Notes: generated by a model not told the origin, from the letters alone. A stretch of DNA of 6,338 nt from Candidatus Zixiibacteriota bacterium (GCA_022572905.1 JACZUZ010000098.1:759-7096), one strand, 5' to 3'. Counted from the first letter of the stretch, positions 1 through 6,181 are shown. Program-made: numbers and translations.

Positions 1-1
1 C

Positions 2-1060
2 TACTGCCAGCAAAACATCTTTGTACCCCTCGGAATGACAGAAACTTCCTGGTTTCTGGCGAATCTCGACACAACTCACATTGCGAAGCCATATTTTTGG
101 GAATCGGGTCCGGGTTACACACCCGTCGGTTTTCATAGCATACCAACATACCCGGAAGGGACACTCAAATCCAGCGTCTCACAGCTGAGCAGATTTCTTC
201 TGGCATTCATGCAGGGCGGCAGTATTGGCGCCGACACCATTCTTCAGCCCGGGACAGTCGAGGAGATGATTACCGTGCAGTATCCCGGTGTCGCCTATGG
301 ACAGGGTCCTGTGGGTCCGGCGGATGTTGGCTTAATCTGGACCAAGATAAATTCTGGCGGCAGAGAAATCTGGGGGCACGGGGGAACCGGGCCAGGCGGG
401 TTTACGATGATGTTTTTAAGTACTGAAAGCAATATCGGCGTAATTGTTCTGACAACAAGACGGGTCCCATCTGCCGCGAGCATTATCATGAACGCGCTGT
501 TTGACTTTGGAGAAACCTTTGATGGTGACGGTGATGGCTTCCATGATGGCATAGACAACTGTCCCACATTGCCGAACGTCGATCAGGCGGATTTTGATGG
601 TGATGGGTTGGGTGACGTTTGTGACCCGGATGATGACAATGATGGAATCGCAGATGGAGTTGATAATTGTGTATTCGCCGCGAATACAGACCAAACAGAT
701 AGTGACGGCGATGGTGTCGGTGACGTTTGTGATATTTGCCCGGGTTTTGATGATGCTGTTGACACTGATGCCGATGGGCTACCCGATGGATGCGATCCAT
801 GTCCCACTAATCCTGCTCCGCTATGTTGCTGTGTGGATCCTGGTGACTCGGACGGCGGCGGTGATGTCAATATCGGAGACGCAACTTTTATTGTGAAATA
901 CATTTTCCAAGACGGAGATACGCCTCCATGTTGCTATCAGGCAGATGCAGATGGTGGCGGTGACGTCAATATTGGTGACGCAACCTACATTGTTAAGTTT
1001 GTATTTCAGGATGGCGCCGCGCCAACTTGCCCAAATCCCGACGATGTAGTGTGTTTGTAG
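2..1060 (+). CDS. Secreted beta-lactamase-family serine hydrolase with thrombospondin type 3 and dockerin-like C-terminal repeats (5' end missing)
   Basis: The frame is open from the left edge, so the ATG at 35 is internal; the residues before it (NIFVPLGM) are the usual run-up to the T/S-x-W segment of class C beta-lactamase-like hydrolases. The visible 352 residues contain the end of that domain (about 1-165), with HGGTGPGG at residues 126-133. This replaces the KTG box, a common variant in esterases and peptidases of the fold. The catalytic SxxK and YxN motifs would lie upstream or are not evident. From about residue 174 there are Asp-rich thrombospondin type 3 calcium repeats with paired cysteines (DNCP, GDVCD). 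Two dockerin-like repeats follow, and the protein ends soon after. The repeats imply export and calcium binding, perhaps with surface or complex attachment. Substrate cannot be told: peptidase, esterase and true beta-lactamase all remain possible. No sorting domain is seen after the dockerin pair. Confidence 0.85.
   Translation, partial: YCQQNIFVPLGMTETSWFLANLDTTHIAKPYFWESGPGYTPVGFHSIPTYPEGTLKSSVSQLSRFLLAFMQGGSIGADTILQPGTVEEMITVQYPGVAYGQGPVGPADVGLIWTKINSGGREIWGHGGTGPGGFTMMFLSTESNIGVIVLTTRRVPSAASIIMNALFDFGETFDGDGDGFHDGIDNCPTLPNVDQADFDGDGLGDVCDPDDDNDGIADGVDNCVFAANTDQTDSDGDGVGDVCDICPGFDDAVDTDADGLPDGCDPCPTNPAPLCCCVDPGDSDGGGDVNIGDATFIVKYIFQDGDTPPCCYQADADGGGDVNIGDATYIVKFVFQDGAAPTCPNPDDVVCL
842..1015 (+). 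repeat. Tandem duplicated dockerin-like segment inside the hydrolase gene
   Basis: Two 75-base units (842-916 and 941-1015) are spaced 99 bases apart. They encode [20 protein letters not shown] and [20 protein letters not shown], each followed by a F-Q-D-G tail. The Asp/Asn positions fit the calcium loop of dockerin type I, and the following hydrophobic stretch fits its helix. The DNA differs mainly at third positions, so the duplication is old and kept for its protein sequence. Cysteines flank each unit (PPCCYQ, APTCPN). Confidence 0.8.
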
Positions 1061-1064
1061 TCCG

Positions 1065-1184
1065 GTAGGTCGAAAGTCTTGTGCTTTCAACAATTCTCAT
1101 TCCCTTGATAAAAAATAGTCGAAACCGCAAGGAACTGGACCCCACCCAGTGGACGTGGGGCCCATCCAGTGGATTTCGACCTAC
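1065..1184. repeat. GTAGGTCG-ended inverted-repeat element, copy 1
   Basis: An exact 11-base inverted repeat bounds the element: GTAGGTCGAAA at 1065-1075 and TTTCGACCTAC at 1174-1184. Inside are a near-perfect direct repeat (CCCACCCAGTGGA at 1141-1153 and CCCATCCAGTGGA at 1161-1173) and a CCCCAC/GTGGGG hairpin (1140-1145 with 1155-1160). The outer eight bases are shared with the element at 3383-3490. No coding capacity is seen. It resembles REP/BIME or MITE-like dispersed intergenic repeats. Confidence 0.6.
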
Positions 1185-1210
1185 AAGAAATTCTGCTAAT
1201 TTTCTTCGGA

Positions 1211-1301
1211 TGACAGAACCGACAGGGTCGGCCCCCCGGCCGATGGGATCGGCGTCATGCCGTTTGGGTTCTGCCTATTTAATTTGTATATTTTAGGAAA
1301 C
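1211..1301 (-). repeat. Palindromic intergenic repeat family, inverted diverged copy (A)
   Basis: Reading the opposite strand, this stretch matches the copies at 1897 and 2292. GGTTCTGCCTATTT at 1267-1280 is the reverse complement of their AAATAGGCAGAACC segment, and the following TTTGTAT...GGAAAC continues the alignment with a few differences. CAGAACC (1214-1220) pairs with GGTTCTG (1267-1273). The enclosed loop is longer than in the other copies. It is itself palindromic: TCGGCC/GGCCGA at 1228-1243 overlaps CCGAT/ATCGG at 1240-1252. The CCCACCT hairpin half is not recognisable here. Confidence 0.55.
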
Positions 1302-1323
1302 TGGCCCAAAAGGTTCTTTGTAG

Positions 1324-1347
1324 GTCAAGAGCCCTTAGGGTCTTGAC
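1324..1347. repeat. Small perfect-stem hairpin upstream of the orphan gene
   Basis: GTCAAGA at 1324-1330 pairs with TCTTGAC at 1341-1347. An inner CCC/GGG stem closes on a TTA loop, with one unpaired G at 1331. It is preceded by GTAGGTCA, close to the GTAGGTCG end of the other elements. There is no following T-run. It may be another intergenic repeat unit or a structured leader for the gene starting at 1420. Confidence 0.45.
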
Positions 1348-1419
1348 TATTGAAACTAAGAATGAAACCCGGACAAATGACCGGGCCACGCCGGGAGAAG
1401 AAGGGATGGGCAATCCGAC

Positions 1420-1875
1420 ATGAATCGAGACAACATGAAATACAAAGTTGCTATCGGTCCGCTTTCGACAGGATGGCATTCATGGACATTACTTCTGAGT
1501 CCGGAGACATTGACAGCAATTTCATACAGTCAAAGAGACTTATGGAAGTTGGCTCTCAATGAAATACTTGGATTTCCAAAGGACCCATATCAGGATTTTC
1601 GGAATAAAGTTAATGATGGTATAGAGGTTTGTATTCCGCCAAATACTCAAAGAAGAGATTATGAGTTGACCTCAATTAAGAGCGTTTGCGCGAAATATCG
1701 AAGCATGAGGAATCAAATAATAATTGAAGGTATCAACGGCGAGTTGAGTAAATACGATATCTCAGATCGATCAAGTACTAACGCTATTTTTGATTCACTC
1801 AAATCCTTTTATAGTACCAAATATAGAGAATTGGGAAAACCAACTACACTTGTCGGGAGAATATGGAAAACGTGA
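1420..1875 (+). CDS. Hypothetical protein, possibly PH-like fold
   Basis: This encodes 151 residues that I do not recognise by name. There is no signal peptide, membrane segment or cysteine motif. The layout suggests a bacterial PH-like domain. A strand of the form W-TLLLSPETLTAIS lies at 22-35. Later come ELTSIKSV (82-89), a second strand NQIIIEGINGE (98-108) and a closing helix around 118-135 (FDSLKSFY). This is pattern-based inference only. ATG at 1420 has AAGGG about 14 bases upstream, too far for an ideal site. ATG at 1435 (residue 6, MKYKVAIG) with GAGA at 1427-1430 is an equally good start. The two coding lines I counted are about 35-40% GC, lower than the chaperone genes, which may mean transfer or weak constraint. 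It converges with the gene at 1980-2279, with a palindromic repeat between them. Confidence 0.6.
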   Translation: MNRDNMKYKVAIGPLSTGWHSWTLLLSPETLTAISYSQRDLWKLALNEILGFPKDPYQDFRNKVNDGIEVCIPPNTQRRDYELTSIKSVCAKYRSMRNQIIIEGINGELSKYDISDRSSTNAIFDSLKSFYSTKYRELGKPTTLVGRIWKT

Positions 1876-1896
1876 ACTCGATACTCCGGGATGGTC

Positions 1897-1967
1897 GGTG
1901 GCCCACCTTTCAGGTGGGTTTCAAAGAAAATACAAACAAATAGGCAGAACCCAAAGACGGTTCTGCC
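1897..1967 (+). repeat. Palindromic intergenic repeat family, direct copy B
   Basis: The unit has two hairpins joined by an A-rich linker. The first is CCCACCT (1902-1908) with AGGTGGG (1912-1918) and a TTC loop. The second is GGCAGAACC (1943-1951) with GGTTCTGCC (1959-1967). Its first 53 bases (1897-1949) match 2292-2344 with a single C/T difference. It sits between two convergent genes, where its hairpins could act as a two-way transcript end, but no T-run supports intrinsic termination. Confidence 0.8.
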
Positions 1968-1979
1968 CTGCTAACGCTT

Positions 1980-2279
1980 CTAGGACTCATTCTTACTCAA
2001 TTCATCAAGTATTCTCTTTGCCATATCGTCATAATCTTGAACGGTCCCGGCATCACCGGAAAATGCCTCATCAAACACTCTATGTATTTCGTTTCGCAGT
2101 TCTCTCCAACTATTCGCTTTTCTAGCTGCCACGAGAATCGCTTCCGCTTCCCCCCTGAATTCATCTAATGGCGCTCCCGAAGCTATTAACTTGTAGTCAT
2201 CCTGCTTGTTTAGAATATTCAACACTTTTTTTAAGTCACTCTCATAAGAGCTTCTAAATTTCTTCTTGTCAGGCTTCAT
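1980..2279 (-). CDS. Small hypothetical protein, DUF1871-like pattern
   Basis: This encodes 99 residues: a charged, helical, soluble protein with no signal peptide. The order L-x-x-L-N (about 19-24), A-S-G-A-P-L-D-E-F (33-41), E-A-E-A-I-L (44-49), then L-R-x-E-I-x-x-V-F (61-69) and Y-x-x-x-A-K-R-I (83-90) resembles small proteins of the DUF1871/YugE kind, whose function is unknown. The match is from memory of the pattern and is tentative. The ATG at 2279 has only a weak AGAAAG just upstream. Direct repeat copy C starts 13 bases upstream of the start, so any promoter must lie within or beyond the repeat. The line I counted is about 40% GC, below dnaJ. It converges with the 1420-1875 gene and is codirectional with dnaJ, which ends 101 bases before it. 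Confidence 0.65.
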   Translation of the reverse strand: MKPDKKKFRSSYESDLKKVLNILNKQDDYKLIASGAPLDEFRGEAEAILVAARKANSWRELRNEIHRVFDEAFSGDAGTVQDYDDMAKRILDELSKNES

Positions 2280-2291
2280 ACTTTCTAGCGG

Positions 2292-2362
2292 GGTGGCCCA
2301 CCTTTCAGGTGGGTTTCAAAGAAAATATAAACAAATAGGCAGAATCAGCATATGTTTCTGCC
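2292..2362 (+). repeat. Palindromic intergenic repeat family, direct copy C
   Basis: This has the same two-hairpin layout as copy B: CCCACCT (2297-2303) with AGGTGGG (2307-2313), then GGCAGAA (2338-2344) with TTCTGCC (2356-2362). The first half is almost identical to copy B, while the loop of the second hairpin has diverged. The second stem keeps seven pairs, which suggests selection on, or copying of, the folded form. It lies between the dnaJ stop and the small gene at 1980-2279. Confidence 0.8.
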
Positions 2363-2380
2363 CTACGAATACATTTCTCC

Positions 2381-3322
2381 CTAAAACCCCTCCAGCGCTT
2401 TTTTCTGCGATGGGGTGAGTTTGGTGGGGATTTCGACTTTGACTTCCACAATCTGGTCGCCCTGTTTGCCGTCTATATTCAAGCCTTGATTTTTCAATCG
2501 AAGTTTCGCGCCCGGCTGAGTTCCCGCTGGGATTGTCAGGGCGATCTTTTTTGTGAGTGTGTCAACATTCACTTTCCCGCCCAGCGCGGCGGTCTTGAGC
2601 GATATTGTCACTTCGCTGTAAATATCAACACCTTTGCGCTTGAATTTCTGATGAGGTCGCACGCGCACTGTCACGAGTAAATCTCCGCTCGGAGCGCCGG
2701 GAAATCCCGATCCCCCCAGACCGCGCAGGCGAATCTTTTCGCCGTCTTCAATTCCCTGCGGGATTTTGATATCAATGCGCTTGGACGCGCCCTGTGGATC
2801 ACTGATTGTAATTCGTTTCTTCCCACCATCAATTGACTCCTGAAATGTTATCTCTAGCTCTGCTGTTGCGTCGGGGCCTTTTTGGGGCGTTTCCTGGGAG
2901 CGGCCGAATCTTCTGCCACTGCCCGCCGCGCCAGCGCTACGCATGATACTCTCAAATATATCACTTAGCCCCCCTGCGCCGCCAATGTCACCCGAAAAAT
3001 GAACGCCACCCTGCCCAGGGAATGGGCCGCCCTGTCCTGGGCTGAATCCGCCCCCGCCAAATGGACTGCCACCTGCGAACGGTCCCCCGCCGCCGCTCTG
3101 GAAAGCTCCGAAGCGCCGCATATTGTCGTATTCCGCACGCTTCTTGTCGTCCGAGAGGGTTTCATAGGCCTCGGAGATTTCTTTGAACCGCGCTTCTTTG
3201 GCTTTGTCACCGGGATGACGGTCGGGATGCAGTTCTTTGGCCATGCGACGGAACTTCTTTTTGACTTCCGCCTTGGTCGCCTTATCCGCAACACCTAGTA
3301 TTTTGTAATAGTCTTTGTTCAT
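2381..3322 (-). CDS. cbpA: Class B J-domain co-chaperone (CbpA/DnaJ-like, no zinc finger)
   Basis: The 313-residue cytosolic J-protein hands unfolded clients to DnaK and stimulates its ATPase. The J-domain occupies residues 1-70 with the essential HPD at 32-34. A Gly/Phe-rich linker follows (about 71-140, with DIFESIM at 121-127). Then come two beta-sandwich substrate domains (about 151-300) marked by IPQGIEDGEKIRLRG and IPAGTQPGAKLRLKNQG. The four CxxCxGxG zinc-binding repeats of true DnaJ are absent, and length and layout match CbpA (about 306 residues). It lies 393 bases downstream of dnaK in the same direction, so it is the natural partner here, though probably from its own promoter (3343-3371). 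No good ribosome site precedes the ATG; the start is chosen because MNKDYYKILGV is the canonical J-domain opening. Annotation pipelines may name it dnaJ. Confidence 0.93.
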   Translation of the reverse strand: MNKDYYKILGVADKATKAEVKKKFRRMAKELHPDRHPGDKAKEARFKEISEAYETLSDDKKRAEYDNMRRFGAFQSGGGGPFAGGSPFGGGGFSPGQGGPFPGQGGVHFSGDIGGAGGLSDIFESIMRSAGAAGSGRRFGRSQETPQKGPDATAELEITFQESIDGGKKRITISDPQGASKRIDIKIPQGIEDGEKIRLRGLGGSGFPGAPSGDLLVTVRVRPHQKFKRKGVDIYSEVTISLKTAALGGKVNVDTLTKKIALTIPAGTQPGAKLRLKNQGLNIDGKQGDQIVEVKVEIPTKLTPSQKKALEGF

Positions 3323-3342
3323 CGGTCAGTCATCTATAGAAG

Positions 3343-3371
3343 ACGATACACACCTTAAAGAGCTTGTTCAA
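3343..3371 (-). promoter_or_regulatory. Candidate sigma-70-type promoter for the J-protein gene
   Basis: On the minus strand TTGAAC (3366-3371) is followed after exactly 17 bases by TATCGT (3343-3348), each matching four of six consensus bases. The start codon lies about 20 bases further on. A second possible -10, TATAGA, is at 3333-3338. No sigma-32-type CCCCAT box is seen. The support is purely by motif. Confidence 0.3.
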
Positions 3372-3382
3372 AAAGACGAGAG

Positions 3383-3490
3383 GTAGGTCGGCGTTCCGAA
3401 CGTGCGCAAGCAAGTGAGAAACCCGACAATCTCTCTATTAACTGCGTCTGTCGGGTTTCTGCGCCCAAAGGGCTACGGAACCCGACCTAC
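3383..3490. repeat. GTAGGTCG-ended nested palindrome, copy 2
   Basis: The outer arms are GTAGGTCGGCGTTCCG (3383-3398) and CGGAACCCGACCTAC (3476-3490), complementary apart from one extra C. Inside is an exact 12-base pair, AGAAACCCGACA (3417-3428) and TGTCGGGTTTCT (3449-3460). Next to it is a GCCC/GGGC hairpin with an AAA loop (3463-3473). Outer and inner arms share the core AACCCGAC, so the element looks like two copies of one palindromic unit. The terminal eight bases match the element at 1065-1184. Confidence 0.7.
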
Positions 3491-3565
3491 AGGTCCATCC
3501 TATTCATAATCTCGCTTTCATAGTATTCATACTTTTCACAATTCCATAATTTTGACAAACGCGAA

Positions 3566-3623
3566 ACTATCTCCCCCGCGCTCCGCTGGTAGATGAGGCT
3601 CTTGCGGAGGCGAAGGAGATAGT
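3566..3623. repeat. Imperfect hairpin element downstream of dnaK
   Basis: ACTATCTCC (3566-3574) pairs with GGAGATAGT (3615-3623), and TCCGC (3582-3586) pairs with GCGGA (3604-3608) around a 17-base loop. It is GC-rich within AT-rich surroundings. No T-run follows in the dnaK direction, so it does not look like a standard terminator. It may still protect or end the dnaK transcript, or be one more dispersed repeat. Confidence 0.5.
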
Positions 3624-3715
3624 CCTATGATACGCGATTTATGATTAAGCGCCTATATTGTAACATTATAACTGTTACGCAATAGTTGCAACGCTATCGT
3701 TCTAAAGGAATTCAT

Positions 3716-5608
3716 TTACTTTACTTCTTCAAATTCCGCGTCCTTAACATTCTCATCCGCCTGTTCAGCGTCTGCGCCAGGCGAAGCATTCTGCGAGCTG
3801 CCATTCGTTTGCGTCTGGCTGTACATCTTTGAGGACATTTCCTGCCAGAGAGTATTCAGGTCGTCTGACGATGACTTGATTTCTGATACGTTATCACCTT
3901 TCAACGCCTGGCGTACGCGCTCATTGGCCGCCTCTACTTTGCTCTTGTCGTCCGCGTCTAGTTTATCTTCAAATTGTTTGAGATTTTTCTCAGACTGGAA
4001 AACAGCGGCGTCGGCGTTGTTGCGCGTATCGACTTTCTCACGACGCGTTTTATCCTCGGCTTCGTTAGCCTTGGCGTCGGCGACCATTTTCTCGATATCC
4101 GCTTCCGACATTCCGGAACTCGCTTCAATGCGAATGTTTTGTTCCTTGCCGGTAGCCTGATCTTTTGCGGTAACATTGAGAATGCCATCGGCGTCAAGAT
4201 CGAAAGAAACTTCAATCTGTGGCAGACCGCGCGGCGCAGGCGGAATATCCGCCAGAGCGAAACGACCGATTGATTTGTTATCGTTCGCCATCTCGCGCTC
4301 ACCCTGCAGAACATGAATATCAACCTGAGGCTGATTATCCGCGGCCGTGGAGAAAATCTGCGACTTGCGCGTTGGGATAGTTGTGTTGCGGTCTATTAGC
4401 CTGGTTATAACACCGCCGAGTGTCTCGATACCCAGTGACAACGGTGTTACATCAAGCAGTAACACATCCTTAACATCGCCCGCCAATACGCCACCTTGAA
4501 TTGCCGCGCCCAGCGCAACTACTTCATCAGGATTAACCGAACGGTTTGGCTCCTTGCCGAAAAGTTTCTCGACTGTACTGATAACTTTCGGCATACGAGT
4601 CATCCCGCCGACAAGAATCACCTCGTCAACGCTGGTTGGTGAGAGACCAGCGTCATCAAGAGCGTCGCGCACCGGTTTGATTGTGCGTTCGATTAGATCA
4701 TCGACCAGGCTCTCAAGTTTCGCTCGACCAAGATTAAGATTAAGATGCTTCGGTCCGTTCTGGTCTGCTGTAATGAACGGGAGATTGATACTTGTTTCCA
4801 TCGTCGAAGAAAGCTCAACCTTGGCCTTCTCGGCCGCTTCACGCAATCGCTGAAGCGCCAACGGATCCGAGGACAAATCAACGCCGTCTGATTTCTTGAA
4901 CTCTGCTACCATCCAATCAAGAATGCGCTTATCGAAATCATCACCACCCAAATGTGTGTCGCCATTTGTGGACAGAGTTTCAAACACACCTTCTGACAAC
5001 TCGAGAATTGAAACATCGAATGTTCCACCGCCTAGATCATACACCGCGATCTTGCCGGTTTTCTTCTTGTCCATTCCATAGGCGAGCGCGGCAGCGGTTG
5101 GTTCGTTGATAATTCGCTTTACGTTAAGCCCCGCGATTCGCCCGGCGTCCTTGGTGGCCTGACGCTGGCTGTCATTAAAGTAGGCCGGAACGGTTATCAC
5201 CGCTTCTGTGATTTTCGTTCCCAGATAATCCTCGGCGCTCTTTTTCATTTTGGCCAATACCATAGACGAAATCTCCGCCGGTGGACGATTCTTGCCATCA
5301 AGTACAATCATCGCCTCGCCGTTCTTGCCAGCTTTTACTTTGAACGCGTAGTTTTTAATTTCCGACTGAACTTCATTGAAAGCTCTGCCAACGAAACGCT
5401 TGGCTGAGTGGATAGTATTAGTCGGATTGCTTACCGCCTGGCGTTTGGCTATTTGCCCCACCAGGATTTCTTTGTTCTTGTCAACCGCAACTACTGACGG
5501 CGTCGTTCTTCCGCCTTCGCTGTTTGGAATAACCGTGGGGTCCTTGCCTTCAATTACCGATACACAGCTATTAGTCGTTCCTAAATCTATTCCTATAATT
5601 TTTCCCAT
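3716..5608 (-). CDS. dnaK: Molecular chaperone DnaK (Hsp70)
   Basis: The 630-residue cytosolic Hsp70 binds exposed hydrophobic segments in ATP-driven cycles with a J-protein and GrpE. It is full length (E. coli DnaK has 638). The ATPase domain spans about 1-380 with DLGTTNS at 8-14, the catalytic lysine K70, [11 protein letters not shown] at 168-178, [11 protein letters not shown] at 191-201 and VGGMTRMP at 333-340. The conserved linker DVLLLD (381-386) leads into the substrate domain (about 391-500). The helical lid follows (about 501-600) and then an acidic tail ending EFEEVK, similar to the usual EEVD/DDK-type ends. AAGAGA lies 8-13 bases before the ATG. It lies 153 bases after hsp20, with a hairpin in the gap. 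No CIRCE operator (TTAGCACTC and its mirror) is present upstream, so HrcA control from this spacer is not supported. Confidence 0.98.
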   Translation of the reverse strand: MGKIIGIDLGTTNSCVSVIEGKDPTVIPNSEGGRTTPSVVAVDKNKEILVGQIAKRQAVSNPTNTIHSAKRFVGRAFNEVQSEIKNYAFKVKAGKNGEAMIVLDGKNRPPAEISSMVLAKMKKSAEDYLGTKITEAVITVPAYFNDSQRQATKDAGRIAGLNVKRIINEPTAAALAYGMDKKKTGKIAVYDLGGGTFDVSILELSEGVFETLSTNGDTHLGGDDFDKRILDWMVAEFKKSDGVDLSSDPLALQRLREAAEKAKVELSSTMETSINLPFITADQNGPKHLNLNLGRAKLESLVDDLIERTIKPVRDALDDAGLSPTSVDEVILVGGMTRMPKVISTVEKLFGKEPNRSVNPDEVVALGAAIQGGVLAGDVKDVLLLDVTPLSLGIETLGGVITRLIDRNTTIPTRKSQIFSTAADNQPQVDIHVLQGEREMANDNKSIGRFALADIPPAPRGLPQIEVSFDLDADGILNVTAKDQATGKEQNIRIEASSGMSEADIEKMVADAKANEAEDKTRREKVDTRNNADAAVFQSEKNLKQFEDKLDADDKSKVEAANERVRQALKGDNVSEIKSSSDDLNTLWQEMSSKMYSQTQTNGSSQNASPGADAEQADENVKDAEFEEVK

Positions 5609-5686
5609 AATGCTATCTCTTTCTATTTTGATTTCCTTCTATTTCTCGTTCTTTAAAATTTCGTTCTCGTTTTTTCGCGCGGAAAG

Positions 5687-5729
5687 GGGCCGACGTATTT
5701 CCCAGCATTGGAAATATCTGCGTCGACCC
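5687..5729. promoter_or_regulatory. Hairpin in the hsp20-dnaK spacer, possible leader or processing element
   Basis: GGGCCGACG (5687-5695) pairs with CGTCGACCC (5721-5729) at eight of nine positions. ATTTCC (5697-5702) pairs exactly with GGAAAT (5710-5715) around a seven-base loop, leaving an internal bulge of one against five bases. In the direction of transcription it follows the hsp20 stop and precedes dnaK by about 80 bases. No T-run follows, so read-through is likely. A role in transcript processing or temperature-dependent folding is speculation; the dnaK ribosome site lies outside the stem. Confidence 0.4.
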
Positions 5730-5761
5730 ATCCTCCTCTATTCACCGCGACAACCGGATCG

Positions 5762-6181
5762 TTAACCGATCTTTACTTCCACCTTCTTGGGCTTGGCTTC
5801 TTCTTTGATGGGAATATCCAGTGTCAGAATCCCATCCTTGTAGTCAGCGCTTACTTTATCTCCCAGCGCCGTGTCGGGAAGCTGGAATGAGCGCTTGAAC
5901 GATCCTCTGCTGATTTCTCTGCGCACAAATCCCTCGTGTTGTTCCTCGCGGTCGCTCTTGCGCTCGCCCGATATTGAGAGAATATTATCCTGAACGACTA
6001 CTGTGATCTCGTCCTTTTTCATTCCCGGAATTTCAGCAGTAATCTGGATTTTGGCGTCGTCCTTCTTTATGTCCACCCTCGGGACGCTCTGCTCACTACC
6101 TGAACACGGAAAAGCGAGTCCCTCAAATTGGCTTTCCGGCCGATCCAGCCAGCCCTTGACGAAATTATTAAGAAAGTACAA
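5762..6181 (-). CDS. Small heat-shock protein Hsp20/IbpA family, N-terminus apparently truncated
   Basis: This ATP-independent holdase keeps unfolding proteins soluble for DnaK. The alpha-crystallin domain covers about residues 33-127 of the 139-residue frame. Family marks are VDIKKDD (36-42), AEIPGMKKDEI (49-59), the NILSISGERK strand (66-75), GSFKRSFQLP (93-102) and ADYKDGILTLDIP (112-124). A C-terminal VEVKIG corresponds to the I-x-I tail. Residues 4-14 (LNNFVKGWLDR) resemble the usual segment just before the crystallin domain. The normal MxLVxWxP...LQREMNRL opening is absent, since a TAA lies five codons before the first usable start, which is TTG at 6181 with a poor ribosome site. The upstream DNA instead encodes a different protein on the other strand. 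About 15-25 residues and the native promoter therefore seem to be lost, or the contig is misjoined here. Confidence 0.85.
   Translation of the reverse strand: MYFLNNFVKGWLDRPESQFEGLAFPCSGSEQSVPRVDIKKDDAKIQITAEIPGMKKDEITVVVQDNILSISGERKSDREEQHEGFVRREISRGSFKRSFQLPDTALGDKVSADYKDGILTLDIPIKEEAKPKKVEVKIG

Larger units (their letters stand above)
1061..1419. other. Gene-free repeat-rich intergenic region
   Basis: These 359 bases carry no convincing gene. Short open frames here overlap repeats and have no protein-like composition. The stretch holds, in order, a GTAGGTCG-ended element (1065-1184), an inverted diverged copy of the window's main palindromic repeat (1211-1301), a stand-alone hairpin (1324-1347), and a weak CCCGG/CCGGG inverted repeat (1368-1385). 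No run of T follows any of the hairpins, so none is a classic intrinsic terminator for the upstream hydrolase gene. Confidence 0.6.
3323..3715. other. dnaK-dnaJ intergenic region with two palindromic elements
   Basis: These 393 bases contain no credible gene. From the dnaK side they hold an AT-rich stretch with weak stems (GTAAC/GTTAC at 3660-3678), an imperfect hairpin element (3566-3623), AT-rich unstructured DNA, a GTAGGTCG-ended nested palindrome (3383-3490), and a possible dnaJ promoter. dnaK-dnaJ spacers are usually short, so this gap looks expanded by repeat insertion. Confidence 0.6.

Noticed and set aside
486..903. Several open frames antisense to or out of frame with the hydrolase repeats (His-rich and Ser/Pro-rich)
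   Set aside because: These arise from the GAT/GGT-rich calcium-repeat DNA read in other frames and have no independent support.
1081..1296. Open frame of 71 codons on the plus strand in the repeat region
   Set aside because: It runs through two palindromic elements, lacks a ribosome site, and its composition reflects the repeats rather than a protein.
1897..2362. CRISPR array
   Set aside because: Only two direct copies occur, 395 bases apart with a gene between them, and there are no regular spacers or cas genes.
1897..2364. Integron-like gene cassettes with attC sites
   Set aside because: The repeats lack paired RYYYAAC and GTTRRRY core sites, the small genes point in opposite directions, and no integrase is present.
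3319..3333. Four-codon upstream frame overlapping the J-protein start as ATGA
   Set aside because: It is too short and without a ribosome site, so it is most likely chance.
5639..5731. Minus-strand 30-codon open frame before dnaK, preceded by GAGGAGG
   Set aside because: The GAGGAGG touches the ATG with no spacing, so it would not work as a normal ribosome site. The peptide is Arg/Lys/Glu-rich with no recognisable leader pattern, and the frame covers the hairpin sequence.
5609..5761. CIRCE or sigma-32 heat-shock promoter upstream of dnaK
   Set aside because: No TTAGCACTC/GAGTGCTAA pair and no CTTGAA with a properly spaced CCCCAT were found on the minus strand.
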